In this document: piece by piece, positions 1-14,569 of the stretch | Layout: every line of letters starts with the position of its first letter | Position numbering within the stretch: the first letter of the stretch is position 1 | Source of the DNA: Enterobacter sp. C2 | Lineage (GTDB): Bacteria; Pseudomonadota; Gammaproteobacteria; Enterobacterales; Enterobacteriaceae | Length of the DNA: 64,000 nucleotides | Assembly (NCBI RefSeq): GCF_019880405.1 | Contig: NZ_CP082269.1 | Span: forward strand, 434,001 to 498,000 | Direction of reading: 5' to 3' | Position numbers and translations under genes: made by a program | The notes under the pieces: generated by a model | Database searches by the model: none | The model's input: only the letters and a program-made list of their open reading frames with translations | What the model was told of the DNA's origin: nothing

Positions 1-41
1 GCTATACCGTGGAGTCCTGAAGGAGTCAGGCCAATTTGTAA

Positions 42-1211
<1,170 letters not shown>

Positions 1212-1279
1212 TCCGCATGAGGTCTGGGGTAACGCAGCCGTTGCCCCCGATCTATCCGGCCTGAGAAGACGCATAGCCT

Positions 1280-2763
<1,484 letters not shown>

Positions 2764-2771
2764 AGGTATTT

Positions 2772-3365
2772 ATGACAGATCTCTATCTTGCCTCTGGTTC
2801 ACCACGCCGTCAGGAGCTGCTCACCCAGCTCGGCGTCTCTTTTGAGCGCATTATTCCGGGCGTGGAGGAGCAGCGCCATGCTCAGGAGAGCGCCCAGCAG
2901 TATGTGGTGCGCCTGGCGCGGGAGAAAGCCCAGGCTGGCGTTGCGCTGGCCGCGCGGGATCTGCCGGTGCTGGGGGCCGATACCATTGTCATCGTAAACG
3001 GTGAAGTGCTTGAAAAACCCAGAGATACCCACCATGCTGCTGCAATGCTGCGCCAGCTTTCGGGACAGACTCACCAGGTGATGACCGCCGTTGCGCTGGC
3101 TGACAGCCAGCGGGTGCTGGAGCGCCTCGTGGTTACCGACGTCACCTTTAAGGTGCTGGCCGAGCACGACATAGAGGCCTACATTACCAGCGGCGAACCG
3201 ATGGATAAAGCAGGTGCGTATGGCATCCAGGGGCTGGGCGGCTGCTTTGTTCGCCGCATCAACGGCAGCTACTATGCTGTAGTTGGCCTGCCGCTGGTAG
3301 AGACCGGCGAACTGATAAGCGATTTTAACGCACTGCGTGAGGGAAGGGATAAACATGACGGCTGA
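2772..3365 (+). CDS. yhdE: Maf-family nucleoside triphosphate pyrophosphatase (dTTP/UTP type)
   Basis: House-cleaning pyrophosphatase of the Maf/HAM1-like family that hydrolyses dTTP, UTP and modified pyrimidine nucleotides to the monophosphate. The 197-residue protein carries the Maf signature [10 protein letters not shown] (8-17) and the GADTIV motif with the catalytic Asp70, then [10 protein letters not shown] in the C-terminal half. It corresponds to YhdE, one of the Maf paralogues of E. coli. Its 3' end overlaps the start of rng by 11 bases, consistent with one operon. Substrate class is taken from the E. coli orthologue, not read from this sequence. Confidence 0.94.
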   Translation: MTDLYLASGSPRRQELLTQLGVSFERIIPGVEEQRHAQESAQQYVVRLAREKAQAGVALAARDLPVLGADTIVIVNGEVLEKPRDTHHAAAMLRQLSGQTHQVMTAVALADSQRVLERLVVTDVTFKVLAEHDIEAYITSGEPMDKAGAYGIQGLGGCFVRRINGSYYAVVGLPLVETGELISDFNALREGRDKHDG

Positions 3366-4824
3366 ATTGCTGGTGAACGTAACGCCATCGGAGACGCGCG
3401 TCGCCTATATTGACGGCGGCATCCTGCAGGAGATCCACATCGAGCGCGAAGCGCGGCGCGGTATCGTCGGCAATATCTACAAAGGGCGCGTGAGCCGGGT
3501 CCTGCCGGGCATGCAGGCGGCTTTTGTAGATATTGGTCTCGATAAAGCGGCTTTCCTCCACGCCTCCGATATCATGCCCCATACCGAGTGCGTCGCCGGC
3601 GAAGAGCAGAAGAATTTCACCGTGCGCGATATCTCCGAGCTGGTGCGCCAGGGCCAGGATCTGATGGTGCAGGTCGTCAAAGATCCGTTAGGCACCAAGG
3701 GCGCACGCCTGACCACCGATATTACGCTACCTTCGCGCTACCTGGTCTTTATGCCGGGGGCCTCTCACGTGGGCGTCTCCCAGCGTATTGAAAGCGAAAA
3801 CGAGCGCGAGCGGCTGAAAAAGATCGTCGCGGAGTATTGCGACGAGCAGGGCGGTTTTATCATCCGTACGGCAGCCGAGGGCGTCTGCGAAGAGGATCTC
3901 GCCTCGGATGCGGCCTACCTGAAGCGCGTCTGGACCAAGGTGATGGAGCGTAAAAAGCGTCCCCAGACCCGCTACCAGATGTACGGCGAGCTGGCTCTTG
4001 CCCAGCGGGTGCTGCGCGACTTTGCCGATGCCCAGCTCGACCGCATCCGCGTCGACTCGCGCCTGACCTTTGACGCCCTGATGGAGTTCACTGCGGAATA
4101 CATTCCGGAGATGACCAGCAAGCTGGAGCACTACAGCGGGCGGCAGCCGATCTTCGATCTCTTCGACGTAGAGAATGAGATCCAACGCGCGCTGGAGCGC
4201 AAGGTTGAGCTGAAGTCCGGCGGCTACCTGATTATCGATCAGACCGAAGCGATGACCACCGTCGATATCAATACCGGCGCGTTTGTGGGACATCGCAATC
4301 TCGACGACACTATCTTCAACACCAATATTGAAGCGACCCAGGCCATTGCCCGCCAGCTGCGCCTGCGCAACCTCGGCGGCATTATCATTATCGACTTTAT
4401 CGATATGAGTAATGAGGATCACCGCCGCCGGGTGTTGCACTCCCTGGAGCAGGCGCTGAGCAAGGATCGGGTCAAAACCAGCATCAACGGCTTCTCCCAG
4501 CTTGGCCTGGTGGAGATGACCCGCAAACGCACCCGGGAGAGCGTGGAACACGTGCTCTGTAACGAGTGCCCAACCTGCCACGGGCGCGGAACGGTCAAAA
4601 CGGTAGAGACCGTCTGCTATGAGATCATGCGGGAGATCGTTCGTGTGCATCACGCCTACGATTCCGATCGATTCTTAGTCTATGCTTCTCCTGCGGTAGC
4701 CGAAGCGCTAAAAAGCGACGAATCCCATGCGCTGGCAGAAGTGGAAATCTTTGTTGGCAAACAGGTAAAAGTACAAATTGAGCCGCTCTATAACCAGGAG
4801 CAGTTCGACGTGGTAATGATGTAA
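3355..4824 (+). CDS. rng: Ribonuclease G
   Basis: Single-strand endoribonuclease of the RNase E/G family that matures the 5' end of 16S rRNA and takes part in mRNA turnover. The 489-residue product has the S1 RNA-binding domain (about 38-128), catalytic Asp304 in VDINTG and Asp347 in IIIDFIDM, and the zinc-link cysteines Cys405 and Cys408 in CPTCHGRG. Length equals E. coli RNase G. The chosen ATG at 3355 matches the conserved MTAELLVN start; an ATG-like codon six residues earlier lies inside maf and is not conserved. The gene lacks the long C-terminal scaffold of RNase E, which separates the two. Confidence 0.97.
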   Translation: MTAELLVNVTPSETRVAYIDGGILQEIHIEREARRGIVGNIYKGRVSRVLPGMQAAFVDIGLDKAAFLHASDIMPHTECVAGEEQKNFTVRDISELVRQGQDLMVQVVKDPLGTKGARLTTDITLPSRYLVFMPGASHVGVSQRIESENERERLKKIVAEYCDEQGGFIIRTAAEGVCEEDLASDAAYLKRVWTKVMERKKRPQTRYQMYGELALAQRVLRDFADAQLDRIRVDSRLTFDALMEFTAEYIPEMTSKLEHYSGRQPIFDLFDVENEIQRALERKVELKSGGYLIIDQTEAMTTVDINTGAFVGHRNLDDTIFNTNIEATQAIARQLRLRNLGGIIIIDFIDMSNEDHRRRVLHSLEQALSKDRVKTSINGFSQLGLVEMTRKRTRESVEHVLCNECPTCHGRGTVKTVETVCYEIMREIVRVHHAYDSDRFLVYASPAVAEALKSDESHALAEVEIFVGKQVKVQIEPLYNQEQFDVVMM

Positions 4825-4882
4825 TTACGCAGCATGCTGCGACACGAGCAAGGCCTGTTTTTTGGCTGACAAGGAGAGATGC

Positions 4883-7800
4883 GTGAGGCGATTGCCTGGG
4901 ATACTGCTGCTGACTGCCGCAACGTTGATTGTCATCGTCGCGCTGCTGGTGAGTGGCCTGCGTCTTGTGCTGCCGCATCTCAATACCTGGCGTCCGGCGG
5001 TGCTGGCAAAGATTGAGGCGGCCACGGGAATGCCGGTCAACGCCAGCTATATTCAGGCCAGCTGGCAAAACTTCGGTCCGCAGGTTGAGGTGCGCGATAT
5101 CAGCGCTGGTCTGAGCGACGGCGGCGAATTCTCGGTTAAGCGCGTTACCCTGGCTCTGGACGTCTGGCAAAGCCTGCTGCATCTGCGCTGGCAGTTTCGC
5201 GATCTCACCTTTTACCGGCTGCGTGTCTACACCAATACCCCGATACAGCAGGGCGACAGCCAGCAGGGCCTTGAAGGCAACCGCCTCAGCGATCTCTTTC
5301 TACGCCAGTTCGATCACTTCGATCTGCGCGACAGCGATATCAGCTTCTTAACCCCTTCCGGCCAGCGGGCCGAACTGGCGATCCCTCAGCTTACCTGGCT
5401 TAACGACAGCGCGCGTCATCGGGCCGAGGGGCAGGTGAGCCTCTCCAGCCTGACCGGCCAGCACGGCGTCATGCAGGTACGGATGGATCTGCGGGACGAC
5501 AACGGCCTGCTCAACAACGGACGCCTGTGGCTACAGGCGGATGACGTTGACGTTAAGCCGTGGCTGGGAAAATGGATGCAGGACAACGTCGCCCTCAATA
5601 GCGCCCGCTTCAGCCTTGAAGGGTGGGTGACCGTCAGCAAAGGCGAGGTTGCCAGCGGCGACGTGTGGCTGAAAAAAGGCGGTGCAAGCTGGCAGGGCGA
5701 TGCGAAAACGCACCGCCTGAGCGTGGACAACCTGACGGCGCACGTCACCCGCGCCGAAGGGGGCTGGCAGTTTGCTATCCCCTCTACCCGCGTCACGCTG
5801 GATAATAAACCCTGGCCGAAGGGGGCGCTGACTCTGGCGTGGATCCCGGAGCAGACGGTAGGCGGCGAAAACAACACCCGTAGCGATGAGCTGCGCGTGC
5901 GCGCCAATCACCTTGAGCTCAGCGGCCTGGATGGTCTGCTGCCAATTGCGGAAAAATTCTCCCCCGCGCTGGGTGAGATTTGGCGAGCGATGCAGCCTGC
6001 CGGGCAGATTGAGCAACTGGCATTAGATATTCCGCTTCAGGCTACGGATAAAACGCGCTTCCAGGCACGCTGGCAGGATCTCTCCTGGCAGCAGTGGAAG
6101 ATGCTGCCGGGCGTCCAGCATCTGGCCGGAACCCTGAGCGGCAGCGCGGAGGATGGCCGGCTAACGGCTGAGGTGACCCAGGCCACCATGCCCTATAAAA
6201 CCGTGTTCCGCGCCCCGCTGGAGATCAAAAAAGGCGTGGCGACCCTTAACTGGCTGAATAACAGCGATGGTTTCCAGCTGGATGGCCGCCAGCTGGATAT
6301 TGAGGCCACCGGCCTGCGTGCTCGGGGTGATTTCCGCTATCTCAAGCCGACCCATGACGAGCCGTGGCTGGGGATCCTCGCTGGGATTAGCACTAACGAC
6401 GCCGGGCAGGCATGGCGCTATTTCCCGGAAAACCTGATGGGCAAAGCGCTGGTGGACTACCTGAGTGGGGCCATTCAGGGCGGCCAGGTGGATAACGCCA
6501 CGCTGGTCTACGGCGGTAATCCGCATCTCTTCCCTTACAAGCACAACGAAGGACAGTTTGAGGTGCTGGTGCCGCTGCACAATGCGGTGTACGGCTTCCA
6601 GCCCGGCTGGCCAGCGCTAAAGAATTTCGATATCGAGCTGGATTTCCTCAACGACGGCCTGTTTATGAAGAGCGATGAGGTCAGCCTCGGCGGGGTGCAG
6701 GCGCGCAATCTGGCGGCGGCGATCCCAGACTACCGAGAAGAGAAGCTGCTGATTGATGCTGATATCAACGGTCCGGGCAAAGAGGTTGGGCCGTACTTCA
6801 ACGAGACGCCGCTGAAGGACTCTCTCGGTGCGACCCTTGACGAGCTTCAGCTTGATGGCGATGTGAGCGCTCGCTTACATCTCGATATTCCGCTGGACGG
6901 CGAGATCACCACGGCCAAAGGCGAGGTGAGGCTGCGGAATAACAGCTTGTTTATCAAGCCGCTGAACAGCACCCTGCACAATCTCAACGGCAACTTCAGC
7001 TTCGTGAACGGCAACCTTCAGAGTGAGCCGCTGACCGCCAGCTGGTTTAATCAGCCGCTCAACGTCAACTTCTCCACCACCGAAGGCAAAAAAGCCTACG
7101 AGGTGGCGATCGACATGAATGCGAACTGGCAGCCCGCCCGCACTGGCGTCCTGCCAAAACAGGTCAACGATGCCCTTAGCGGCAGCGTAGCGTGGAACGG
7201 CAAGGTTGGCATTGAGCTACCTTACAACGCAGGTGCGCGCTACAACGTGGATATTAAAGGCGACCTGAAAAATCTCGCCAGCCAACTTCCCTCGCCGCTG
7301 AATAAACCGGCAGGCCAGTCTCTGCCGGTGAAGTTGAACGTGACGGGCAATCTGCGCAGCTTTGATCTGACCGGGGCTGCGGGCAGCGATAACCATTTCA
7401 ATAGCCGCTGGCTGCTGAATCAAAAGCTGACCCTGGACCGCGCCATCTGGGCCTCAGAGAGCCAGACCATTCCGCCGCTGCCGGCGCAGAGCGGCGTCGA
7501 GCTGAACCTGCCGCCGCTGGACGGCGCGCAGTGGCTGGGGTTATTCCAGCAGGGCGTGGCCAGCAACGTCAGCAGCGCTACGGCCTTCCCGGAGGCAATT
7601 ACCCTGCGCACCCCGGCGCTCACCCTCGGCGGCCAGCAGTGGAACAACGTCAGCCTGGAGACGCAGCCCGTGGCGGGCGGCACGAAAGTCGACGTACAGG
7701 GGCGCGAGATTGCGGCGGCGCTGACGATGGCGGATAACAGGCCCTGGACCGCCGCCATTCGCTATCTCTACTACAACCCGACTCCGGTAACCAGCGAGCC

Positions 7801-8680
7801 GCTGTCGCCAAAAGCTTTGCTGACCGGCAAGACGCGGATCGATTTCAGCGGCTGGCCCGATCTTCAGCTGCGCTGTGCCGAGTGCTGGCTGTGGGGACAG
7901 AAATATGGCCGCATTGAGGGTGATTTTACCATCAAAAGCGATACGCTCTCCCTGGCCAACGGCCTGGTTGACAGCGGTTTCGCCCGCCTGACCGCCGACG
8001 GCGAGTGGGTTAACCGCAGCGGTGCCGAGCGCACGTCCATTAAAGGTAAGCTGCGGGCGGATAAGATCGATTCGGCCACGGAGTTCTTTGGCGTCACCAC
8101 GCCTATGCGTGATGCGTCGGTCGATGCGGATTACGATCTTCACTGGCGTGATACACCGTGGAAACCGGATGTGGCCTCTCTTAACGGCGTGCTGCATACC
8201 CGCCTCGGCAAGGGGCAGATTGCAGACGTCAGTACCGGCCGTGCCGGGCAGCTGCTGCGTCTGCTGAGCTTTGACGCCCTGCTGCGTAAGCTGCGCTTTG
8301 ACTTCAGTGACACCTTTAGCGAAGGCTTCTATTTTGACTCTATCCGCAGCACGGCGTGGATCAAAGATGGCGTTCTGCATACCGACGATACGTTGGTGGA
8401 CGGCCTTGAGGCAGATATCGGCATGAAGGGATCGGTCAACCTGGTGCGCCGGGAGCTGGACGTAGAGGCCGTCGTCGCCCCGGAGATCTCCGCCACCGTT
8501 GGCGTCGCGGCCGCGTTCGCCGTTAACCCGATTGTTGGCGCAGCGGTGTTTGCCGCCAGCAAGGTGCTGGGGCCGCTGTGGAGCAAGGTCTCTATTCTGC
8601 GCTACCACATCAGCGGCCCGATGGATAAACCGCAGATCAACGAAGTGCTGCGCCAGCCGCGAACCCCGCCCGCGAAATAG
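4883..8680 (+). CDS. yhdP: AsmA-like envelope lipid transport protein YhdP
   Basis: Very large inner-membrane-anchored periplasmic protein of the AsmA-like/DUF3971 family. In E. coli, YhdP, TamB and YdbH act redundantly as bridge-like carriers moving phospholipid to the outer membrane, and YhdP modulates transport rate and enterobacterial common antigen. The 1265-residue product has one N-terminal membrane helix (about 5-28), then repeated beta-strand-rich segments and the conserved AsmA-type C-terminal domain. The GTG start at 4883 is preferred because AAGGAGA lies at the right distance upstream and the product begins as in E. coli; an upstream in-frame start at 4862 lacks this. No truncation is seen. 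Confidence 0.95.
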   Translation: MRRLPGILLLTAATLIVIVALLVSGLRLVLPHLNTWRPAVLAKIEAATGMPVNASYIQASWQNFGPQVEVRDISAGLSDGGEFSVKRVTLALDVWQSLLHLRWQFRDLTFYRLRVYTNTPIQQGDSQQGLEGNRLSDLFLRQFDHFDLRDSDISFLTPSGQRAELAIPQLTWLNDSARHRAEGQVSLSSLTGQHGVMQVRMDLRDDNGLLNNGRLWLQADDVDVKPWLGKWMQDNVALNSARFSLEGWVTVSKGEVASGDVWLKKGGASWQGDAKTHRLSVDNLTAHVTRAEGGWQFAIPSTRVTLDNKPWPKGALTLAWIPEQTVGGENNTRSDELRVRANHLELSGLDGLLPIAEKFSPALGEIWRAMQPAGQIEQLALDIPLQATDKTRFQARWQDLSWQQWKMLPGVQHLAGTLSGSAEDGRLTAEVTQATMPYKTVFRAPLEIKKGVATLNWLNNSDGFQLDGRQLDIEATGLRARGDFRYLKPTHDEPWLGILAGISTNDAGQAWRYFPENLMGKALVDYLSGAIQGGQVDNATLVYGGNPHLFPYKHNEGQFEVLVPLHNAVYGFQPGWPALKNFDIELDFLNDGLFMKSDEVSLGGVQARNLAAAIPDYREEKLLIDADINGPGKEVGPYFNETPLKDSLGATLDELQLDGDVSARLHLDIPLDGEITTAKGEVRLRNNSLFIKPLNSTLHNLNGNFSFVNGNLQSEPLTASWFNQPLNVNFSTTEGKKAYEVAIDMNANWQPARTGVLPKQVNDALSGSVAWNGKVGIELPYNAGARYNVDIKGDLKNLASQLPSPLNKPAGQSLPVKLNVTGNLRSFDLTGAAGSDNHFNSRWLLNQKLTLDRAIWASESQTIPPLPAQSGVELNLPPLDGAQWLGLFQQGVASNVSSATAFPEAITLRTPALTLGGQQWNNVSLETQPVAGGTKVDVQGREIAAALTMADNRPWTAAIRYLYYNPTPVTSEPLSPKALLTGKTRIDFSGWPDLQLRCAECWLWGQKYGRIEGDFTIKSDTLSLANGLVDSGFARLTADGEWVNRSGAERTSIKGKLRADKIDSATEFFGVTTPMRDASVDADYDLHWRDTPWKPDVASLNGVLHTRLGKGQIADVSTGRAGQLLRLLSFDALLRKLRFDFSDTFSEGFYFDSIRSTAWIKDGVLHTDDTLVDGLEADIGMKGSVNLVRRELDVEAVVAPEISATVGVAAAFAVNPIVGAAVFAASKVLGPLWSKVSILRYHISGPMDKPQINEVLRQPRTPPAK

Positions 8681-8722
8681 CAATGATTTGACGAGTTGAG
8701 CGAATTGCCTCACTCTCAATAG

Positions 8723-10216
<1,494 letters not shown>

Positions 10217-10230
10217 GGCCTGCTCGCCTC

Positions 10231-10256
10231 TTCCTGCCGGTAAAAACCGGCAGGAA
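10231..10256. terminator. Hairpin between convergent tldD and aaeR
   Basis: An 11-base-pair perfect stem (10231-10241 with 10246-10256) around an AAAA loop sits just after the tldD stop and just after the aaeR stop on the other strand. Neither side has a strong T run, so it may be a weak bidirectional terminator or an mRNA end stabiliser. Confidence 0.5.
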
Positions 10257-10261
10257 ATCCC

Positions 10262-11191
10262 TCACTTCTCTTTTGCGCGTCCGCGCATCGTCTGGAATAC
10301 CTGCGACACCTCAACAAAGTAGTTTGTCAGCGCATCGATACAGACCTGCACCTTCAGCGGCAGCTTATCCTTCTCGGTATAGAGGGCATACACCGGGCGC
10401 GGATCCGACTGGTAGCGCGGGAAGAGGATCTCCAGCGTGCCACGATTGATCTCGTCGATCACCCACATCAGCGGGACGTAGGCTACTCCCGCGCCCACCG
10501 TCAGCCAGCGGGTCAGGGTCATGGGATCGTTGGTGACAAAGCGTCCCTGGGGAACGATCTTCGTCGACAGCCCTTCCGGGGCGATCAGCTCAAACTCATT
10601 GTCGGGGCGCACGCTATACTCAAGCCAGGAGTGATTAGCGAGATCGGCTGGCTTTTCAGGCACGCCGTACTGCGCCAGATAGCTTTTCGCGGCGCAGACC
10701 ACCATCGGCATGGCCCCCAGACGCCGGGAGAAGAGACTCGAATCCTGTAGCGCGCCCACACGGATCACCACGTCCAGCCCATCGGCAATCAGATCCGGGG
10801 CAGGGATCCCGGTGACCAGATCCACCGACAGGCCAGGGTAGTCGCGCAGCATCTCGGCGGTCATTTTGGCCAGCACGTTCTGTGCCATGGTAGACGAGCA
10901 GCCGATGCGCAAGGTACCAATAGGGGTATTGTTAAAGGCGTAGAGCTGTTCATGCACGTCCTGCGCCTCGTGCAGCATCCGACGGCAGCCCTGGTAGTAG
11001 ATCTTGCCCGCTTCGGTCAGGGCCAGGCTGCGGGTGCTGCGGTTGAGCAGCTTAACCTGCAGCTCATCTTCCAGTCTGGCGACAATCTGGCTGATAGAGG
11101 AGACGCTCATCTGGAGCTGTCGGGCAGCGGCGGTGAACGATCCTAGCTCAACCACTTTGGCGAACACCGACATACGTTTTAATCTTTCCAT
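10262..11191 (-). CDS. aaeR: LysR-type regulator of aromatic acid efflux, AaeR
   Basis: LysR-family activator which in E. coli responds to aromatic carboxylic acids such as p-hydroxybenzoate and switches on aaeXAB. The 309-residue product has an N-terminal winged helix-turn-helix (about 1-60, with SFTAAARQLQMSVSSIS) and a periplasmic-binding-like effector domain. It is divergent from aaeX with a 180-base gap, the usual layout for a LysR regulator and its target. A cluster of TAACAG/CTGTTA repeats in that gap is the likely operator. The sequence is close to E. coli AaeR over the full length. Confidence 0.95.
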   Translation of the reverse strand: MERLKRMSVFAKVVELGSFTAAARQLQMSVSSISQIVARLEDELQVKLLNRSTRSLALTEAGKIYYQGCRRMLHEAQDVHEQLYAFNNTPIGTLRIGCSSTMAQNVLAKMTAEMLRDYPGLSVDLVTGIPAPDLIADGLDVVIRVGALQDSSLFSRRLGAMPMVVCAAKSYLAQYGVPEKPADLANHSWLEYSVRPDNEFELIAPEGLSTKIVPQGRFVTNDPMTLTRWLTVGAGVAYVPLMWVIDEINRGTLEILFPRYQSDPRPVYALYTEKDKLPLKVQVCIDALTNYFVEVSQVFQTMRGRAKEK

Positions 11192-11242
11192 TGTTCACTC
11201 TGGCTTAAAAGTGATTTAGATAACACAATATAGATAACAACA

Positions 11243-11279
11243 TAACAGTTACGGTAAAATACTGTTAGCTAAGTAACAG
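11243..11279. promoter_or_regulatory. TAACAG/CTGTTA repeat cluster, probable AaeR operator
   Basis: Three copies of one hexamer occur between aaeR and aaeX: TAACAG at 11243-11248, its complement CTGTTA at 11262-11267 and TAACAG again at 11274-11279. The last two form an inverted repeat with a 6-base spacer, similar in form to a LysR-type box. Position and symmetry suggest AaeR binding; this is inference. Confidence 0.5.
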
Positions 11280-11371
11280 ACACGTCACTCTCGCCCGGCC
11301 TCTCCGGCCCTTATTCCTGCGGTGACGTGAATAATAAACCATCGCCTGCACGCTCTCTAATCAAGGTTAAC

Positions 11372-11575
11372 ATGAGTCTGTTTCCCGTTATCGTGGTCTT
11401 CGGCCTTTCGTTCCCGCCGATATTCTTCGAGCTACTGTTATCGCTGGCCCTCTTTTGGCTGGTGCGCCGCGTGCTGATCCCGACCGGGATCTACGATTTT
11501 GTCTGGCATCCAGCGCTGTTTAATACAGCTCTCTACTGCTGCCTGTTCTATTTATTGTCGCGCCTGTTCGTCTGA
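11372..11575 (+). CDS. aaeX: Small membrane protein AaeX
   Basis: A 67-residue hydrophobic protein of the DUF1656 family with two membrane segments, found as the first gene of aaeXAB efflux operons. The start at 11372 gives the conserved [17 protein letters not shown]-terminus; an upstream in-frame codon at 11327 would add residues not conserved in the family. Its role is unknown, and the E. coli pump is reported to need only AaeA and AaeB. It ends 7 bases before aaeA. Confidence 0.93.
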   Translation: MSLFPVIVVFGLSFPPIFFELLLSLALFWLVRRVLIPTGIYDFVWHPALFNTALYCCLFYLLSRLFV

Positions 11576-11582
11576 GGTTGAT

Positions 11583-12515
11583 GTGAAAACGTTTATAAAA
11601 AATATCTCTCGTACCGCTATCACCGTGATTCTGGTGATACTGGCTTTCATCGCTATTTTTCGTGCCTGGGTCTACTACACCGAGTCGCCGTGGACGCGCG
11701 ACGCCCGCTTTAGCGCCGACGTGGTGGCGATTGCCCCTGACGTCGCCGGGCTTATCACCGATGTGAAGGTCCATGATAACCAGCTGGTGCAGAAAGACCA
11801 GGTGCTGTTTACCATCGACCAGCCGCGCTACCAGAAAGCGCTGGAGGAGGCCGAGGCGGATGTCGCTTACTACCAGGCGCTGGCTACGGAAAAACGCCGG
11901 GAAGCCGGACGGCGTAATAAGCTCGGCATCCAGGCGATGTCCCGGGAAGAGATTGACCAGGCGAATAACGTCCTGCAAACCGTGCTTCACCAGCTGGCAA
12001 AAGCCGAAGCCACGCGCGATATGGCGAAGCTGGACCTGGAGCGCACGGTGATCCGCGCCCCGTCCGCCGGTTGGGTAACTAACCTTAACGTCTATACCGG
12101 CGAGTTTATCACCCGTGGTTCAACGGCGGTGGCGCTGGTAAAACATGACTCCTTCTACGTGCTGGCCTATATGGAAGAGACCAAGCTGGAGGGCGTGCGT
12201 CCCGGCTATCGCACCGAAATTACGCCGCTTGGCAGTAACCAGGTGCTGAAAGGCACGGTGGACAGCATCGCCGCCGGGGTGACCAACGCCAGCAGCAGCC
12301 GGGATGCCAAAGGGATGGCGACCATCGACTCTAACCTGGAGTGGGTCCGTCTGGCGCAGCGCGTGCCGGTGCGTATCCGCCTCGACAGCCAGCCGGGCAA
12401 CCTGTGGCCAGCTGGCACCACCGCGACGGTGGTGATCACCGGGGAGAAAGATCGGGACGCCAGCCAGGACTCCTTCTTCCGCAAGCTAGCCCACCGTCTG
12501 CGTGAGATGGGCTAA
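11583..12515 (+). CDS. aaeA: p-Hydroxybenzoic acid efflux pump membrane fusion subunit AaeA
   Basis: Periplasmic adaptor (membrane fusion/HlyD family) of the aromatic acid efflux pump. From the GTG at 11583 the product has 310 residues, equal to E. coli AaeA: one N-terminal membrane anchor (about 10-30), a biotinyl-lipoyl-like half motif, a helical hairpin (about 85-150) and the second lipoyl half [12 protein letters not shown]. An in-frame start upstream at 11499 runs through aaeX and is rejected because those residues are not conserved. It lies between aaeX and aaeB in a tight operon. Confidence 0.95.
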   Translation: MKTFIKNISRTAITVILVILAFIAIFRAWVYYTESPWTRDARFSADVVAIAPDVAGLITDVKVHDNQLVQKDQVLFTIDQPRYQKALEEAEADVAYYQALATEKRREAGRRNKLGIQAMSREEIDQANNVLQTVLHQLAKAEATRDMAKLDLERTVIRAPSAGWVTNLNVYTGEFITRGSTAVALVKHDSFYVLAYMEETKLEGVRPGYRTEITPLGSNQVLKGTVDSIAAGVTNASSSRDAKGMATIDSNLEWVRLAQRVPVRIRLDSQPGNLWPAGTTATVVITGEKDRDASQDSFFRKLAHRLREMG

Positions 12516-12520
12516 GCACG

Positions 12521-14488
12521 ATGGGTATTTTCTCCATCGCCAACCAGCACGTGCGCTTTGCCATCAAGCTGGCCTGCGCCATTGTGCTGGCGCTGTTTGT
12601 TGGCTTCCACTTTAATCTTGAAACGCCGCGCTGGGCGGTGCTGACGGCAGCGATTGTGGCCGCTGGCCCGGCCTTTGCCGCCGGGGGCGAACCCTACTCG
12701 GGAGCGATCCGCTACCGGGGCATGCTGCGTATCGTCGGCACCTTTATCGGCTGCGTTGCTGCGCTGGTGATGATCATCGGCATGATCCGCGCCCCGCTGG
12801 TGATGCTGATGGTCTGCTGTCTGTGGGCGGGCTTCTGTACCTGGCTCTCCTCGCTGGTGCGGGTTGAGAACTCCTACGCGTGGGGCCTGTCGGGCTACAC
12901 CGCGCTGATCATCGTCATTACCGTGCAGGCCGAACCGCTGCTGACCCCGCAGTTTGCCGTTGAGCGCTGCAGCGAGATCGTCATCGGGATCGTCTGCGCC
13001 ATCGTGGCCGATCTGCTCTTCTCGCCGCGCTCGGTGAAGCAGGAGATCGACCGCGAGCTAGACAGCCTGCTGTTGGCGCAGTACCAGCTGATGCAGCTCT
13101 GCGTGCAGAATGGCGACGGCGATGAGATGGATAAGGCCTGGGGGGCGCTGGTGCGGCGTACCAATGCCCTGGACGGGATGCGTACCAACCTCAATATGGA
13201 GTCGTCGCGCTGGACGTGGGCCAACCGCCGTCTGAAGGTGATCAATACCCTGTCGCTGACCCTGATTACCCAGGCGTGTGAGACCTGGCTGATGCAGCAG
13301 TCGCGCCCAGAGCTCGTCACCGATACGTTTCGGGAGCTCTTCGCCACGCCGGTAGAGACGGTGCAGGACGTGCATAAGCAGCTCAAGCGGATGCGCCGGG
13401 TGCTTGCCTGGACCGGCGAGCACGATACGCCCATCACTATCTATAGCTGGGTCGGCGCAGCGACGCGCTTTCTGCTGCTTAAGCGCGGGGTGATTGGCAA
13501 TACCCGCATTAGCGCCACCGAAGAGGAGGTGCTGCGCGCCGAGGCGGTGGTAAAAGCGGAGTCGGCAGAGCGGCACCATGCGATGGTTAACTTCTGGCGC
13601 ACCACGCTCTCCTGCATGTTGGGGACTCTGTTCTGGCTTTGGACCGGCTGGACCTCCGGCAGCGGGGCGATGATCATGATTGCGGTGGTCACCTCGCTGG
13701 CGATGCGCCTGCCCAACCCGCGCATGGTGGCGATGGACTTTGTCTACGGCACGCTGGCGGCGCTGCCCATAGGGGCGTTCTATTTTCTAGTAGTGATGCC
13801 TGCCACCCAGCAAAGCATGCTGCTGCTGTGCATCAGCCTGGCGGTGCTGGCCTTCTTTATCGGCATTGAGGTGCAAAAGCGGCGTCTGGGATCGCTGGGG
13901 GCGCTGGCGAGCACCATCAACATCCTCGTGCTGGATAACCCGATGACCTTTGAGTTCAACCGCTTCCTCGACAGTGCGCTGGGGCAGATTGTCGGTTGCG
14001 TGCTGGCTCTGCTGGTGATCCTGCTGGTGCGGGATAACTCCCGGGCGCGCACCGGCCGCGTGCTGCTGAACCAGTTTGTTTCGGCGGCGGTCTCGGCGCT
14101 GACCACTAACACGGCACGGCGTAGAGAGAACCACCTGCCCGCGCTCTATCAGCAGCTCTTTTTACTGCTGAACAAGTTCCCGGGGGACGTGGGCAAATTC
14201 CGTCTGGCGTTGACGATGATTATTGCCCACCAGCGTCTTCGCGATGCGCCGATCCCGGTGAATGCCGATCTCTCTGCTTTCCACCGTCAGCTACGGCGTA
14301 CGGCAGACAGCGTTATTGCCGCCCGCAGCGACACGACGCGCCGCCGCTACTTCAGCCAGCTGCTGGAGGAGCTGGAGGTCTACCAGGAAAAACTCCGCGA
14401 CTGGGACGCACCGGAGCAGGTCACCCATCCGGTGAAACGGCTGGTAGATGTGCTCCACAAATACCAGTCTGCGCTGACTACTCGCTAA
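12521..14488 (+). CDS. aaeB: p-Hydroxybenzoic acid efflux pump subunit AaeB
   Basis: Inner-membrane transporter of the aromatic acid exporter/FUSC family that expels hydroxylated aromatic acids with AaeA. The 655-residue protein is an internal duplication: about six membrane segments in the first 175 residues, a soluble cytoplasmic part, a second hydrophobic block at about 365-505 and a C-terminal soluble region. Length equals E. coli AaeB. It begins 5 bases after aaeA and is closed by a strong terminator, so aaeXAB is a discrete unit and the next gene is transcribed separately. Confidence 0.95.
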   Translation: MGIFSIANQHVRFAIKLACAIVLALFVGFHFNLETPRWAVLTAAIVAAGPAFAAGGEPYSGAIRYRGMLRIVGTFIGCVAALVMIIGMIRAPLVMLMVCCLWAGFCTWLSSLVRVENSYAWGLSGYTALIIVITVQAEPLLTPQFAVERCSEIVIGIVCAIVADLLFSPRSVKQEIDRELDSLLLAQYQLMQLCVQNGDGDEMDKAWGALVRRTNALDGMRTNLNMESSRWTWANRRLKVINTLSLTLITQACETWLMQQSRPELVTDTFRELFATPVETVQDVHKQLKRMRRVLAWTGEHDTPITIYSWVGAATRFLLLKRGVIGNTRISATEEEVLRAEAVVKAESAERHHAMVNFWRTTLSCMLGTLFWLWTGWTSGSGAMIMIAVVTSLAMRLPNPRMVAMDFVYGTLAALPIGAFYFLVVMPATQQSMLLLCISLAVLAFFIGIEVQKRRLGSLGALASTINILVLDNPMTFEFNRFLDSALGQIVGCVLALLVILLVRDNSRARTGRVLLNQFVSAAVSALTTNTARRRENHLPALYQQLFLLLNKFPGDVGKFRLALTMIIAHQRLRDAPIPVNADLSAFHRQLRRTADSVIAARSDTTRRRYFSQLLEELEVYQEKLRDWDAPEQVTHPVKRLVDVLHKYQSALTTR

Positions 14489-14494
14489 GCCAAA

Positions 14495-14521
14495 ACCGAC
14501 GCCAGAGGCGTCGGTTTTTTT
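14495..14521 (+). terminator. Rho-independent terminator of aaeXAB
   Basis: A 9-base-pair perfect stem (14495-14503 with 14507-14515), loop AGA, followed by a run of seven T just after the aaeB stop. Confidence 0.9.
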
Positions 14522-14569
14522 GTAGCTATACTTAGCGGAGTCATTCATTCACGGGGATCGGGAGGACGC

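Noticed and set aside
4828-4841. 14-base palindrome between rng and yhdP
   Set aside because: Perfect but short and without a T run or loop; cannot be told from chance.
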